57,950 nt of DNA from Flavobacteriales bacterium UBA952 (GCA_905182495.1 CAJJBU010000020.1:1-57950), one strand, 5' to 3'. Positions 40,110 through 49,364 are shown, counted from the stretch's first letter. The notes: a model not told the origin generated them from the sequence alone. A program made the numbers and translations.

Positions 40110-40718
40110 TTACGCTTTGCGCTTTAAAAAGTTCATTTTATTTTCTTCGCCTCGTACAAGTCGATGGATGTTCTTGCGATGAGACATAAGTACAATAAGC
40201 GATATTATAACAGAAAATACAATCATAATTCTTGCGTCTTCCATCATAAAGAAATAGCTAACAAAAGGAAACAAAATCGCTGCGACTATAGCTCCTAATG
40301 AGACATATTTCCAAATTACAAACACCAACAAAAAACAAGTTAAACATATAAAGGCTGTATCAGGGTTAACAGCAATAATAATACCAAGGGAGCTCGCAAC
40401 GCCCTTTCCTCCCCGGAAATGAGCGAAAACCGGAAAGACATGACCAATAATAGCACAAAAAGATGCAGTCAATTGCAATATCAAAACCTCATCCTTAAAA
40501 CCGAGATACATCCCAGATAAAAGCAAAGGAAATGAAGCTGCAAGATACCCCTTTGCTACATCTAAGAATAAAACAACAGAGCCAGATTTTTTTCCAAAAA
40601 CACGAAAGGTATTCGTTGCTCCTGCATTTTTACTACCATGCTCTCGAATATCAATACCATGAACAAATTTTCCAATCCAAACTGCTGAAGGAATAGATCC
40701 AATTAAATATGCATACAA
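40110..40718 (-). CDS. plsY: Glycerol-3-phosphate acyltransferase PlsY (N terminus probably frameshifted)
   Basis: Membrane acyltransferase that transfers the acyl group of acyl-phosphate to glycerol-3-phosphate, the first step of phospholipid synthesis. Motif 1 is LIGSIPSAVWIGK, motif 2 HGSKNAGATNTFRVFG, motif 3 the Gly-rich HFRGGKGVASSLG. Five or so hydrophobic helices are visible. The frame as read would start at a TTG (40718), in the middle of the first helix. An ATG at 40740 opens MVFVIVIF in another frame; adding one T to the T5 run at 40717-40721 joins it to LYAYLIGSIP and gives a standard N terminus of ~209 residues. That ATG is 2 bases after the stop of the 1526-residue gene. Confidence 0.93.
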   Translation of the reverse strand: MYAYLIGSIPSAVWIGKFVHGIDIREHGSKNAGATNTFRVFGKKSGSVVLFLDVAKGYLAASFPLLLSGMYLGFKDEVLILQLTASFCAIIGHVFPVFAHFRGGKGVASSLGIIIAVNPDTAFICLTCFLLVFVIWKYVSLGAIVAAILFPFVSYFFMMEDARIMIVFSVIISLIVLMSHRKNIHRLVRGEENKMNFLKRKA

Positions 40719-40742
40719 AAATTACTATTACAAATACCATTT

Positions 40743-43700
40743 TTATCTTTTAAGCACCATTAGTTGAAACAAATCTCCTTCATCTAAAATAGTAAAACCA
40801 AAATTTTTCGACTTCCTTTTGTCGGGTTTTATTGCAATCATTGAATTATTAAAGTCTAAATCGTTTGTAAAAACTTTCAATACACCGTTACGTTTGATTC
40901 GATCATACTTCATCCAATGCTGTCGTTTCATTAATTTATCTTCTAAAATCAGCTCAAATCCTGGGTGCGTATTTTCAGAGGTCTGTCTCATAAATAATAA
41001 TTGCCCTGGAATCTTCTTCAAAACAATGCTTTCTGCCATAGAAAACAATGATATTTTCGAATTTCTAGATTTCAAGCCAGACACCGCATTTCCATCTGCA
41101 TTTTTCGGTAAGTAAAAGGTCTCTAACCTTAAATCAGGAATGAGAAAAGTAGCATTTAAAAAAGAAGGGGCTTTCTTTAGTTTATCTTCATCATATTCTT
41201 TAAATACACGTTCACCTTTTTCCCGACCATCTCCGAAAATGGCAAATATATCTGTCAAGTAATCCTGCGTTTTTCTATCAAATGTATACTCGCTAAGTGA
41301 ATCCGACTGAGCAATATTTTCAGCCAATTTGGACAATACTGATTTTGGCAACGGGATGTTCATTTTCGTCGTTAGGTCTAGTCTTGTTTTCTGTTTATTT
41401 ACGTCGTAGGAGATACTACCATAAGAAGTTACCGTTACAGGGTCTAAATCTAGACCCAAATCAATCTTTCCAATTCCTTTTATTTGACAAGACTCATCCT
41501 TTAAGATCAATGAATTTGATTTATAAATATTCGTTAATACCTCCTGATTATTAGAGATTTCAAAGCTGCTGTTTTCGTAATCATAAAAAACCTTTCCAGA
41601 AGAATTAAATAAATAGGAATCTGTAGCGTTATCCATTGATGAAAGAAAGGCAGGGTACACTTGAATACTATCCGGGTTACCTGAGTCACGCCACAAGAAA
41701 CCGATAGCCATCATCGTACCTTGCTTGTTTTTCGGCTCCTTATCTACTGGTATCCGCACGTTACTTGCAACAATGGTATCCTCAAAGAGCAGCCAAGATC
41801 GATCAAATGAACACGCGTGGTTAATTCTCGTATAACCATTGCATATCACACCCGTATTTTTTGAGGCAATATCCATGGTGCCATAATAATCAAACTTACT
41901 ACTCAGTTTAAAATTGATTTCTTCAGGTATTACTGCATTGGCTACGGTTTGAATACGATCAAAAGAAATAGAAGCGACTTCAAGTTTTGTTGATAAACTA
42001 TCTCTATCAAAATATAAATAGCTGCCTGAACCATTAAACTCATTTCGACCAAGAACTTGAAGGGTAACATCTGTAAACTCATGTAACTTGGTGATCCGAT
42101 TAGCAATGATACCCGCATTAAATAAAGTATCTATTACCGCATTCTTTAAAATATTAATTTCCTTACTATTAGGAAAAACATAAGCATCTCCTAACTCTAA
42201 AAAATCGACTTTGTAACAATTGATCGTCTCATTCTTTAAATCATATTGAGCGCTAATTGATTTGAATTGGAGTGAATCCTGCTTCTCATCTAGAGAGAAG
42301 AAATTATTGGCAACAATACCAGCACTGCTCTCAAAATTTGTTTCTGTGCCTTTATCCTTTTCAAAATCAATTCGTTCACCATCCATCTGCCAAATAAATT
42401 TATCCATTTGACAATAAAAATTATTGCTCGGGAATTTAATACGCTTTGAACCGGAGGAATTGAATACGCCAAGACGTTCTTTAAAGGAAATATGTGATTT
42501 AAGTCCTTCTGATTGAATAGCCATTGGGTTCTCCCCAGGTTTAGCAAATTTATTCCTTAGGGTGAAATTGGCAGAATCAGAAAAGATGTCTTTCGCTTTG
42601 AAAGAAAATGCTGAAGAAACTAGAAAGGCATCTAGAAAACTAATTTGCCCATGCCCTACCATACCTTGCTCGGAAATTGAAACAGAGCCATCTAAAGAAC
42701 ATTCATCCTTAAACATGGATATATTTGATCCCCGATATGATTTCACACTCAAAATCTTCAGCCTTGGCTTAAAAGACATACTCGCTAACTCACATCTAGC
42801 CTCAGGGTATTCAATTCCCGAATCTATTTCCGCACTATAAAAGCTGGCCAATCCAATAGTTGAATCAGGTAAGAACGTGAGCTTTTTAGAGCTTGCTGAC
42901 GCTTGAAGAAAATTGATCGTTCCCGAACCTTGAAGGCCATTATTAGAAAGCACTATTTTATTCTGATAAACAGATTCCGTCTCGTAGAACGGATAACCTG
43001 ATTCAGGTGCTTCTGTTGTAAATCCAAATGAATAATCATTCATAATTCTCAATGGCTCATGTAATTCCGGAAAGATTCCATCAGAGACTAATTTACCTTC
43101 TAATGTCAATTCTTTTTCATCAAAATTATCTAAACTATCTAAAATGAATGGATTCAAAACATAATAAAACCGCGTGCTATCATAGGCGCCGCTTACTATT
43201 TCATTAGCGCTGTATAAAACACGCAAATTATTTTTTACATCAAGGTATGGGTATTCGCCATTATAACCATTCCTTCCAGATCTGACCAAAGAATCATCAA
43301 TAAATAAAGTCCCTTTAAAACCAGTAAATGAGCTGACCATATCAATTCTTTTCTTTCCATCCTTTGGGTTAAGAGGGGTGACTTTTAGATAGGCTTGGTC
43401 TGTACTATCAATTTGAACACTAAATGAATTATAATCAAATGTAGACTGAATGGAATGCGTTAAAAACTTTCCGGACTCAAGCCAACCCGCGATTTTCATA
43501 TCCCTATTCGAGCGCATCCTCACATAAGATGAATCAGGGTAAAAAGAAGTTTGTTGTTTGGTTGATAAACGAACGCTCTCTACCTCATTAAGAAATATTT
43601 CCTGATTATCGATATCAATATAAGCATAGCACGGCTGTTGTGCTCTTCGGCGTGATGTCTCTTTAAATTCGCGCTCCAAATTCTGTAAATAAGGATCATT

Positions 43701-45323
43701 ATCAATTTGAGTCCGAGGTGCTTTTAACAATTTTGGTCGTAAATCACACACCATACGCAGCTCATCATAATCCTTTTCGCCCAAAGAAGAGCGCACAAAA
43801 TCCAATAACTTTTGTTCAACGATTACCTCGTTATCTTTTGACGTGTATTGGATAAAACCTGCACTGGCAATATCAATTAACTGAGATTTGCATTGGCCTA
43901 TCGTTTTTTTCAATGCACTAGCGACCCTGCCAACAGGAAGAACTAGCGATTCCTCTTCGATACTCAACTTGGCTATCTCCGCAAGAGGATTTACATTTCC
44001 TATTCCAGCAAATTTCTGAAAAACACGTTTATCAAAAAAGTCCCATGATTCTATGAAAGCATATTTCTGTTCTTGAGCTGTTCCTACCTCATAAGTAAAC
44101 ATGGGAAAGGGACTATTAAGAGTCCATGACAATAAAGGGGCATTAATAAATAATTTGAAAAAACTATCCTTGAAAGGAAGTAGATTCGCCCCTTTTTTCT
44201 CAGCAGTTACACGAAGCTCTTTTTTGTCTTCATCCCAATAGAATAATGCTTTAGAGGTGAAAAGAGAATCTCCATTTTCGTGATACATACTTACATCTGC
44301 ATCTCTGGCAATAATTTGTTTTGGGTTCATTGAGAAATTCAAGGCGCTAATTTGAAAAAGTTCTTTGTCATTATACAGAATAACAACCTTAGCTAGATTT
44401 CCTGGCTCCCCTCTCCCAATAAAATCAGCACCTTGTAAAGCAAAGCCACCATCATAATTCAATTGATCCTTTAGCCCATCTATTTTTAGTCGTTTTTCGA
44501 ATGAGTTGAAAATTGGACTGGACTCACCTACTTTCAAATTAAATAAGGTCTTATCTCTCAAACGTCCCAATATCGGTTCTTTAAAATAAGGCGTAGTAAG
44601 CTCAACAGTATCTACCTTTAATACAGATCCTTTCGTACTTAGGCTATACCCTCGAATTTTTGCAAAAGTCTCTTCTCTCGGAAAGTTCACTTTTTCCCAT
44701 GTAATTAATCCGCCTCTCCCATACCATCGGTTTTTAGAAACATCAAAATATCCAGAAGTATTCTCTATTATGATACTATCCACAGGTCCAGACTGAAAAA
44801 CCAAACATTTTAAGTCGGTATTCGTCAATTGAATCCTAATAGTTTTTTTTGAAAGATTCCATTTCGGTATCCCATTATTAAAAACCCACTTATGAATATC
44901 TCCATTATAAAATGAGTTTTCAGAAAATAAATTCTTTGAGAAATAAATAAATTGTACAATCTCATCAACATCTCCTTCTTTTATTTTTTCATCGTAAAGT
45001 TCTTGCCATTTCTGAACAAAGGAAATGGTGAAAACCTTCTTCTTTTGATCTTTGGCTATATGAATAATATCAACAAGCTCCTGAATATTAAAATCATTAT
45101 CAAAAAGATAATTACATTGATTCGTCAATCGTTCAAATTCTGATGAATTCAAGCCATTCTTTAATATAAAAGGACCAAACTCTTTCTTAAGATACTGATG
45201 AAATGATTCATGTGGGATCAGCTTGGTTAGCTCCTTTACGAATTTTTCTTTATCCTTTGAAAATTTTTGTGCGTGAAGCGTTATAGACATAAGCCCAACC
45301 AAACACAACAGAACGATTCTCAT
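40743..45323 (-). CDS. Large exported beta-rich protein of unknown function (1526 residues)
   Basis: I do not recognise a named family. A signal peptide is present (MRIVLLCLVGLMSITLHAQ). Residues ~20-150 are helical and charged. The rest is made of short alternating-hydrophobic strands in long runs, with recurring patterns such as GSGTINFLQASASSKKLTF and GHGQISFLDAFLVSSAFSF near 830-930, in the style of OstA/LptA or AsmA/TamB beta-groove repeats. There are few cysteines, no catalytic motif that I can see, and no T9SS sorting domain. It sits between prmA (5 bases) and plsY (2 bases to its likely start), so it is translated with phospholipid synthesis. A role in moving or shielding lipids across the periplasm is possible but only inferred. 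Confidence 0.8.
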   Translation of the reverse strand: MRIVLLCLVGLMSITLHAQKFSKDKEKFVKELTKLIPHESFHQYLKKEFGPFILKNGLNSSEFERLTNQCNYLFDNDFNIQELVDIIHIAKDQKKKVFTISFVQKWQELYDEKIKEGDVDEIVQFIYFSKNLFSENSFYNGDIHKWVFNNGIPKWNLSKKTIRIQLTNTDLKCLVFQSGPVDSIIIENTSGYFDVSKNRWYGRGGLITWEKVNFPREETFAKIRGYSLSTKGSVLKVDTVELTTPYFKEPILGRLRDKTLFNLKVGESSPIFNSFEKRLKIDGLKDQLNYDGGFALQGADFIGRGEPGNLAKVVILYNDKELFQISALNFSMNPKQIIARDADVSMYHENGDSLFTSKALFYWDEDKKELRVTAEKKGANLLPFKDSFFKLFINAPLLSWTLNSPFPMFTYEVGTAQEQKYAFIESWDFFDKRVFQKFAGIGNVNPLAEIAKLSIEEESLVLPVGRVASALKKTIGQCKSQLIDIASAGFIQYTSKDNEVIVEQKLLDFVRSSLGEKDYDELRMVCDLRPKLLKAPRTQIDNDPYLQNLEREFKETSRRRAQQPCYAYIDIDNQEIFLNEVESVRLSTKQQTSFYPDSSYVRMRSNRDMKIAGWLESGKFLTHSIQSTFDYNSFSVQIDSTDQAYLKVTPLNPKDGKKRIDMVSSFTGFKGTLFIDDSLVRSGRNGYNGEYPYLDVKNNLRVLYSANEIVSGAYDSTRFYYVLNPFILDSLDNFDEKELTLEGKLVSDGIFPELHEPLRIMNDYSFGFTTEAPESGYPFYETESVYQNKIVLSNNGLQGSGTINFLQASASSKKLTFLPDSTIGLASFYSAEIDSGIEYPEARCELASMSFKPRLKILSVKSYRGSNISMFKDECSLDGSVSISEQGMVGHGQISFLDAFLVSSAFSFKAKDIFSDSANFTLRNKFAKPGENPMAIQSEGLKSHISFKERLGVFNSSGSKRIKFPSNNFYCQMDKFIWQMDGERIDFEKDKGTETNFESSAGIVANNFFSLDEKQDSLQFKSISAQYDLKNETINCYKVDFLELGDAYVFPNSKEINILKNAVIDTLFNAGIIANRITKLHEFTDVTLQVLGRNEFNGSGSYLYFDRDSLSTKLEVASISFDRIQTVANAVIPEEINFKLSSKFDYYGTMDIASKNTGVICNGYTRINHACSFDRSWLLFEDTIVASNVRIPVDKEPKNKQGTMMAIGFLWRDSGNPDSIQVYPAFLSSMDNATDSYLFNSSGKVFYDYENSSFEISNNQEVLTNIYKSNSLILKDESCQIKGIGKIDLGLDLDPVTVTSYGSISYDVNKQKTRLDLTTKMNIPLPKSVLSKLAENIAQSDSLSEYTFDRKTQDYLTDIFAIFGDGREKGERVFKEYDEDKLKKAPSFLNATFLIPDLRLETFYLPKNADGNAVSGLKSRNSKISLFSMAESIVLKKIPGQLLFMRQTSENTHPGFELILEDKLMKRQHWMKYDRIKRNGVLKVFTNDLDFNNSMIAIKPDKRKSKNFGFTILDEGDLFQLMVLKR

Positions 45324-45328
45324 TAATT

Positions 45329-46165
45329 TTATTTTTTAAACACAAGCATAGACCAACTTTCAAGCTCCTCTTTCATTACAAATTGAAGTTGCAATGATTC
45401 TGCAACTTGACGGATATCTTTTGAATCAGAATTAAAAAACCCACTTAAATATAATAAACCATTTTGATTTAAACTTTTAACATATTGGGCCATGTGCGAC
45501 AAAAGAATATTCTTATTAATATTGGCAAATATGAGGTCAAATGACCGTGATTGAATTAAATCGACATCGCCTAGCAAAGATTCAATTCTATTACACTTGT
45601 TTTCCAAAGCGTTTTTAATACAATTTTCAACTGACCATGGCTCTATATCTATTGCCGTTACGTCACTTGAACCCTCCATTTCGCAGAGAATAGCAAGCAC
45701 ACCCGTACCAGATCCCATATCTAGAACCCTCTTTCCATTTAGGGGTGTATTCAATATCGCTTTGCACATCAAGTAAGTCGTTTGATGATGCCCTGTGCCA
45801 AATGACATTTTAGGTTCAATGACAATGGTTCGTTTAAAATTATTTTCGATGGAATGAAACGGGGCTATTATCGCTAACTCATCTTCTATAAAAACAGGCT
45901 CGAAATTGGATTCCCAAGCTGCATTCCAATTTTGATGAGGAATCTCTTTAAATGAAACCTCAACCTGAACGGTTTCGTTTATCAAATCAATTATCGAATT
46001 AAATTCGGTTTTTAAAAAATTTTCTTTAGAAATAAAGGCGTACAATAAACCCTCTTTTTCATAAAATCCTTCAAAGGAAATTTCTCCTAAATGTGCCGTA
46101 AGTATCTCTGACCAAGGTTCAAATGGAGAAAGTCCTATTTCAAATTGATAATAGATCATTGACAA
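45329..46165 (-). CDS. prmA: Ribosomal protein L11 methyltransferase
   Basis: Trimethylates ribosomal protein L11. An N-terminal substrate-recognition domain (~110 residues, ending near NWNAAWESNFEPV) is followed by the catalytic domain with GTGHHQTTYLMCK, SAM motif I VLDMGSGTGVLAILCEM near residue 148, IDIEPWSVENC, and the substrate-side FANINKNIL near 212 (NPPY-like position). 278 residues is within range for the family. It overlaps tpiA by 10 bases. Confidence 0.93.
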   Translation of the reverse strand: MSMIYYQFEIGLSPFEPWSEILTAHLGEISFEGFYEKEGLLYAFISKENFLKTEFNSIIDLINETVQVEVSFKEIPHQNWNAAWESNFEPVFIEDELAIIAPFHSIENNFKRTIVIEPKMSFGTGHHQTTYLMCKAILNTPLNGKRVLDMGSGTGVLAILCEMEGSSDVTAIDIEPWSVENCIKNALENKCNRIESLLGDVDLIQSRSFDLIFANINKNILLSHMAQYVKSLNQNGLLYLSGFFNSDSKDIRQVAESLQLQFVMKEELESWSMLVFKK

Positions 46166-46911
46166 GCGGATATAATAGCATGAAATGAGTTAGCTTCTAA
46201 CGAGGCACCGCCGATCAGTCCTCCATCAATGTTATTGCACTTAAATAATTCATGAGCATTTGTAGGAGAACAGCTGCCCCCGTACAGTATACTTGTGTTT
46301 TCAGATGTTTCGGCTCCAAATAAGACGGAAACCTCAGCTCTTATCAAATCGTGCATCTCGGCCGCCTGCTGCGGAGATGCCGTTTTACCTGTTCCAATAG
46401 CCCAGATAGGTTCATAGGCGATAGAAATAGCCATCATTTCTTCAGTAGAAAAGGTTTTTAATAGACTAATCTGATTGCGTATTTTATTTATATAAATCCC
46501 CTGCTCTCTCTCTTCGAGAGATTCTCCACAACAATAGATCACCTGAAGGTCAGATTCTAAAGCCGACTTTATTTTAAGCAATAAAACTTGATCATCTTCC
46601 ATAAACAAAGTGCGTCGTTCGCTGTGTCCAACTAAAACAAAATCACATCCAATAGATTTAATTTGTCCAGCACTAAGTTCTCCTGTATAAGCACCTTTAT
46701 TAGAAAAATGAAAGTTCTGGGCACCAAGCATTACTTTACCGTTATTTTGTCTCACAAAATCCGCCAAATAAATACTTGGAGGGAAAACTACCGTTATTTT
46801 ATGATCGGATGATTCCATCGACATTGATAATATTTCAGAAAAAAGCTTTTTCGCCTCATCCTTGAGCATATTCATCTTCCAATTACCGGCTACTATCTTT
46901 TTCCGCATCAA
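46156..46911 (-). CDS. tpiA: Triosephosphate isomerase
   Basis: Interconverts dihydroxyacetone phosphate and glyceraldehyde-3-phosphate in glycolysis. All catalytic residues are visible: Lys in AGNWKMN at the N terminus, His in LVGHSERR near residue 97, and Glu in AYEPIWAIGTGKTA near 167, followed by flexible loop 6. LYGGSCSPTNAHEL and GGLIGGASL bind the phosphate. 251 residues is normal. It overlaps the upstream membrane gene by 4 bases. The product DHAP leads to glycerol-3-phosphate, the substrate of PlsY encoded downstream. Confidence 0.97.
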   Translation of the reverse strand: MMRKKIVAGNWKMNMLKDEAKKLFSEILSMSMESSDHKITVVFPPSIYLADFVRQNNGKVMLGAQNFHFSNKGAYTGELSAGQIKSIGCDFVLVGHSERRTLFMEDDQVLLLKIKSALESDLQVIYCCGESLEEREQGIYINKIRNQISLLKTFSTEEMMAISIAYEPIWAIGTGKTASPQQAAEMHDLIRAEVSVLFGAETSENTSILYGGSCSPTNAHELFKCNNIDGGLIGGASLEANSFHAIISACQ

Positions 46912-47861
46912 TTTTCTCTCCTTATATCATTCAATAATCGACTCGCATTAAATTCATTATCCTCAGTTCCATCAAAGAAAAGTCTTTCCGTTCCGTGAGA
47001 AGAATACCGTACACCAGGAAAGTTTTTTTCACCCCAGAAAACAGGTACAAACTCCTCAATGGAAAGGACCTTATAATCGTAAGGCTTACCAACCGATTTA
47101 AAAAAGGAGGCAATCTCATCTTTCGACCCGTTATCGGATTCATCCATAAATAAGATCTTAATCTCGGGCATGAGACCAGGGTGTTTTTCACTTAGCTTAC
47201 GTAATTCTTTTCCTGTTGCAATACAATGCTCGCAAGTAGGAGAAAAGAAGCACATTAGTTTATTCCCTTTTGAAATATTAGGGTAGTACTTTGAATAAAT
47301 AGATTCATCTCCTTTTAAATCTATACCTGAAACACTACTTGAACCTTGAGGTAACAGAACAAACATGAGTAAACCCAGAATTAAGCCCGAATACATAACA
47401 GGGTGTATATTTCTTCTGTCCTCTATTTCAGACTTTAAAACCGTTAAGCACAAGGCTAAAAGCCCAATGGAAAGTATGTTTTTAATAAGTGCCTGTAAAG
47501 GTGTCATTGGAATCAACTCTCCAAAGCATCCGCAATTACTGGCATCGCCACCTAAAACTTGAACAAACAAGTGAATAGAGAAAGCACTCAGTAAAACAAT
47601 AGTCGCAGGAATAACCAATTTCTTGAGATAGAATGGGAGTAAAATTAAAATCCCCAAGGTGAATTCAAAACCAATCAGCAAGCGAGAAACGATCTTCGAC
47701 AAATCCCCATCTATTCCAATTGTCCCAAGGTACTTGGCTTCAAACGAAGAAATCCCCATCAAGGGTGATGGATACAACTTGGCTACAGCCGATAGAATAA
47801 AAAGAACAGAAACAATAATACGTATTGACCAAACTAGTGGTTTCTTATTTGAATTTTTCAT
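46908..47861 (-). CDS. MauE/DoxX-type membrane protein fused to a thioredoxin-like domain
   Basis: 317 residues. Four helices (about 12-30, 58-82, 85-107, 123-142) form a MauE/DoxX module with the characteristic GGDASNCGCFGE loop (residues ~109-120). A fifth helix follows near 155-170. The C-terminal ~130 residues form an extracytoplasmic thioredoxin-like domain with the active pair CEHC in FSPTCEHCIATGKEL. The fusion suggests transfer of reducing equivalents across the membrane to a periplasmic thiol domain. Bacteroidota carry this gene (BT_3928-like) between DUF1599 and tpiA, as here. The electron acceptor is unknown. Confidence 0.85.
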   Translation of the reverse strand: MKNSNKKPLVWSIRIIVSVLFILSAVAKLYPSPLMGISSFEAKYLGTIGIDGDLSKIVSRLLIGFEFTLGILILLPFYLKKLVIPATIVLLSAFSIHLFVQVLGGDASNCGCFGELIPMTPLQALIKNILSIGLLALCLTVLKSEIEDRRNIHPVMYSGLILGLLMFVLLPQGSSSVSGIDLKGDESIYSKYYPNISKGNKLMCFFSPTCEHCIATGKELRKLSEKHPGLMPEIKILFMDESDNGSKDEIASFFKSVGKPYDYKVLSIEEFVPVFWGEKNFPGVRYSSHGTERLFFDGTEDNEFNASRLLNDIRREN

Positions 47862-47917
47862 TTTTTTCTTTTAAAAATAATTGAAATAAATCAAGTGAAC
47901 TATATATTAACAGAACT

Positions 47918-48463
47918 TTAACGCCCCTCTTCTAAATGAATTAAAGCAAAAACAGAGTAGTTCAACATGTCAAAATAATTCCCCTCTACGCCTTCGCTAA
48001 CTTTAGTTTCCCCCTGATTATCCTCAATGTTTTTGATTCTTAAGATTTTCGCTAAAATCAAATCCGTAAGGGAACTGATGCGCATATCTCGCCACGCCTC
48101 ACCGTAATCATGGTTCTTACTTTTCATGAGCTCAAATGCTTCATTTCGAATCGTATCATACCATTCTATCGCTTTTTCCGCTGACAACTCTTCTTGTTGA
48201 ATGTCAAACTTAAACCGTCCTTGTATAATGGCCATTACACAATAATTGACAATAGAAGTAAACGCATCTTCAAAGCTCTCTCCTACTCTATTTTCACCCG
48301 TATCTTGAATTGTTCTAATTCTATTCGCTTTGATGAAAACCTGATCCGTCAAAGAGCTGGGTCTAAGTATTCTCCAAGAGGTTCCATAATCAAATGTCTT
48401 CTTTGTAAAAATTTCTCTACAAACATTCATTACTTTTGTGTACTGCTGTGTTGTTTTTTCCAT
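47918..48463 (-). CDS. DUF1599 domain protein with internal duplication
   Basis: 181 residues made of two copies of one ~70-residue unit. Copy 1 has KTFDYGTSWRILRPSSLTDQ, copy 2 NHDYGEAWRDMRISSLTDLI; each continues with a K..RI..I segment and ends in NY.V.A.I. Function is unknown. The all-helical, acidic-residue pattern recalls MazG-like nucleotide pyrophosphohydrolases, but I would not assign that. The start ATG is only 6 bases from the divergent folP ATG. The gene order folP, DUF1599, MauE/thioredoxin, tpiA is the known Bacteroidota cluster. Confidence 0.85.
   Translation of the reverse strand: MEKTTQQYTKVMNVCREIFTKKTFDYGTSWRILRPSSLTDQVFIKANRIRTIQDTGENRVGESFEDAFTSIVNYCVMAIIQGRFKFDIQQEELSAEKAIEWYDTIRNEAFELMKSKNHDYGEAWRDMRISSLTDLILAKILRIKNIEDNQGETKVSEGVEGNYFDMLNYSVFALIHLEEGR
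48431..48438 (+). promoter_or_regulatory. Promoter -7 element for folP inside DUF1599
   Basis: TACTTTTG fits TAnnTTTG and ends 31 bases before the folP ATG at 48470. It lies inside the first codons of the divergent DUF1599 gene. Confidence 0.5.
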
Positions 48464-48469
48464 TCTACT

Positions 48470-49324
48470 ATGTATACAGATTTAATTAATCCGCTTCCTA
48501 AAACTATAAATATCAAAGGGACTTTATTCCAATTTGATAGTCCAAAGATAATGGGAATTATTAATCTAAGTCCAGATTCTTTCTTTGAAAACGATGCTAA
48601 AAAACAAGAAAGCGAACTATTAAAAAAGGTAGCCGAATTCATTGATAATGGAGCCGATATAATTGATATCGGGGGAAGCTCTACCAAGCCGAATTCCGTT
48701 TTACCATCAGTGAAAGAAGAGCTTAAAAGGGTCGTGCCTGCATTAAAATCAATACGAAAGAGATTTTCAAAAACTATAATATCGATAGACACTGCACGTA
48801 ATGAAGTTGCTAGAGAGGCTATTAAATATGGTGCTGATATCGTTAATGATGTTAGTGGAGGATTCAACGATGATTCCTTATTAGAAACCGTCAGTAACGC
48901 ATCGTGCCCATATATTTTGACCCACAATGTAGATCATGGCATAAACAATGGCCTTATGGACCCATCACAAAACACCATTAAAGAACTTATTCGTTTTTTT
49001 TCTCAAAAAATTTCTGAATTAAATGACAGAGGAATCTATGATATAATTATTGATCCTGGTTTTGGCTTTTCAAAAAACACGCCGCAGAATTATGATATCA
49101 TAAAGAACTTTGAACTTTTACATATCCTAGACGCCCCTATTCTTGTTGGTGTTTCAAGAAAATCAATGATTTACAATACACTTGACAAAGGGGCGCAAGA
49201 TGTCTTAAATGGCTCTTCGATTTTACATGCATTTCTAATCTCTAAAAATGCTTCTATTTTCAGAGTTCATGATGTAAAAGAAATGAATGAGGTTAAAAAG
49301 CTTTGGGAGGTATCATTTTCTTGA
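48470..49324 (+). CDS. folP: Dihydropteroate synthase
   Basis: Condenses pterin pyrophosphate with p-aminobenzoate in folate synthesis and is the target of sulfonamides. The pterin and pyrophosphate loops are present: MGIINLSPDSFFE near residue 27, then DIIDIGGSSTKPNS near 62, ISIDTARNEVA near 105, DIVNDVSGG near 124, and IIDPGFGFSKN near 195. The start ATG 48470 is chosen because it gives the normal N terminus (TINIKGTLFQFDSPK) and leaves the divergent DUF1599 gene free. In many Bacteroidota a diadenylate cyclase gene follows folP; here a T9SS pair follows instead. Confidence 0.95.
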   Translation: MYTDLINPLPKTINIKGTLFQFDSPKIMGIINLSPDSFFENDAKKQESELLKKVAEFIDNGADIIDIGGSSTKPNSVLPSVKEELKRVVPALKSIRKRFSKTIISIDTARNEVAREAIKYGADIVNDVSGGFNDDSLLETVSNASCPYILTHNVDHGINNGLMDPSQNTIKELIRFFSQKISELNDRGIYDIIIDPGFGFSKNTPQNYDIIKNFELLHILDAPILVGVSRKSMIYNTLDKGAQDVLNGSSILHAFLISKNASIFRVHDVKEMNEVKKLWEVSFS

Positions 49325-49356
49325 TAGCAGGCAAGGCGAATTGAAACTTTTTTACT

Positions 49357-49364
49357 TACATTCG
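49357..49364 (+). promoter_or_regulatory. Possible -7 element for the T9SS pair
   Basis: TACATTCG is one mismatch from TAnnTTTG and ends 28 bases before the ATG at 49393. Confidence 0.35.

Noticed and set aside
40717..40721. Programmed frameshift at the plsY T run.
   Set aside because: T5 is short, no stimulatory structure is evident, and several other genes here carry similar indels; a sequence error is simpler.
48194..48469. Upstream in-frame extension of folP.
   Set aside because: It would overlap DUF1599 by ~270 bases, has no dihydropteroate synthase similarity, and ATG 48470 gives the normal N terminus.
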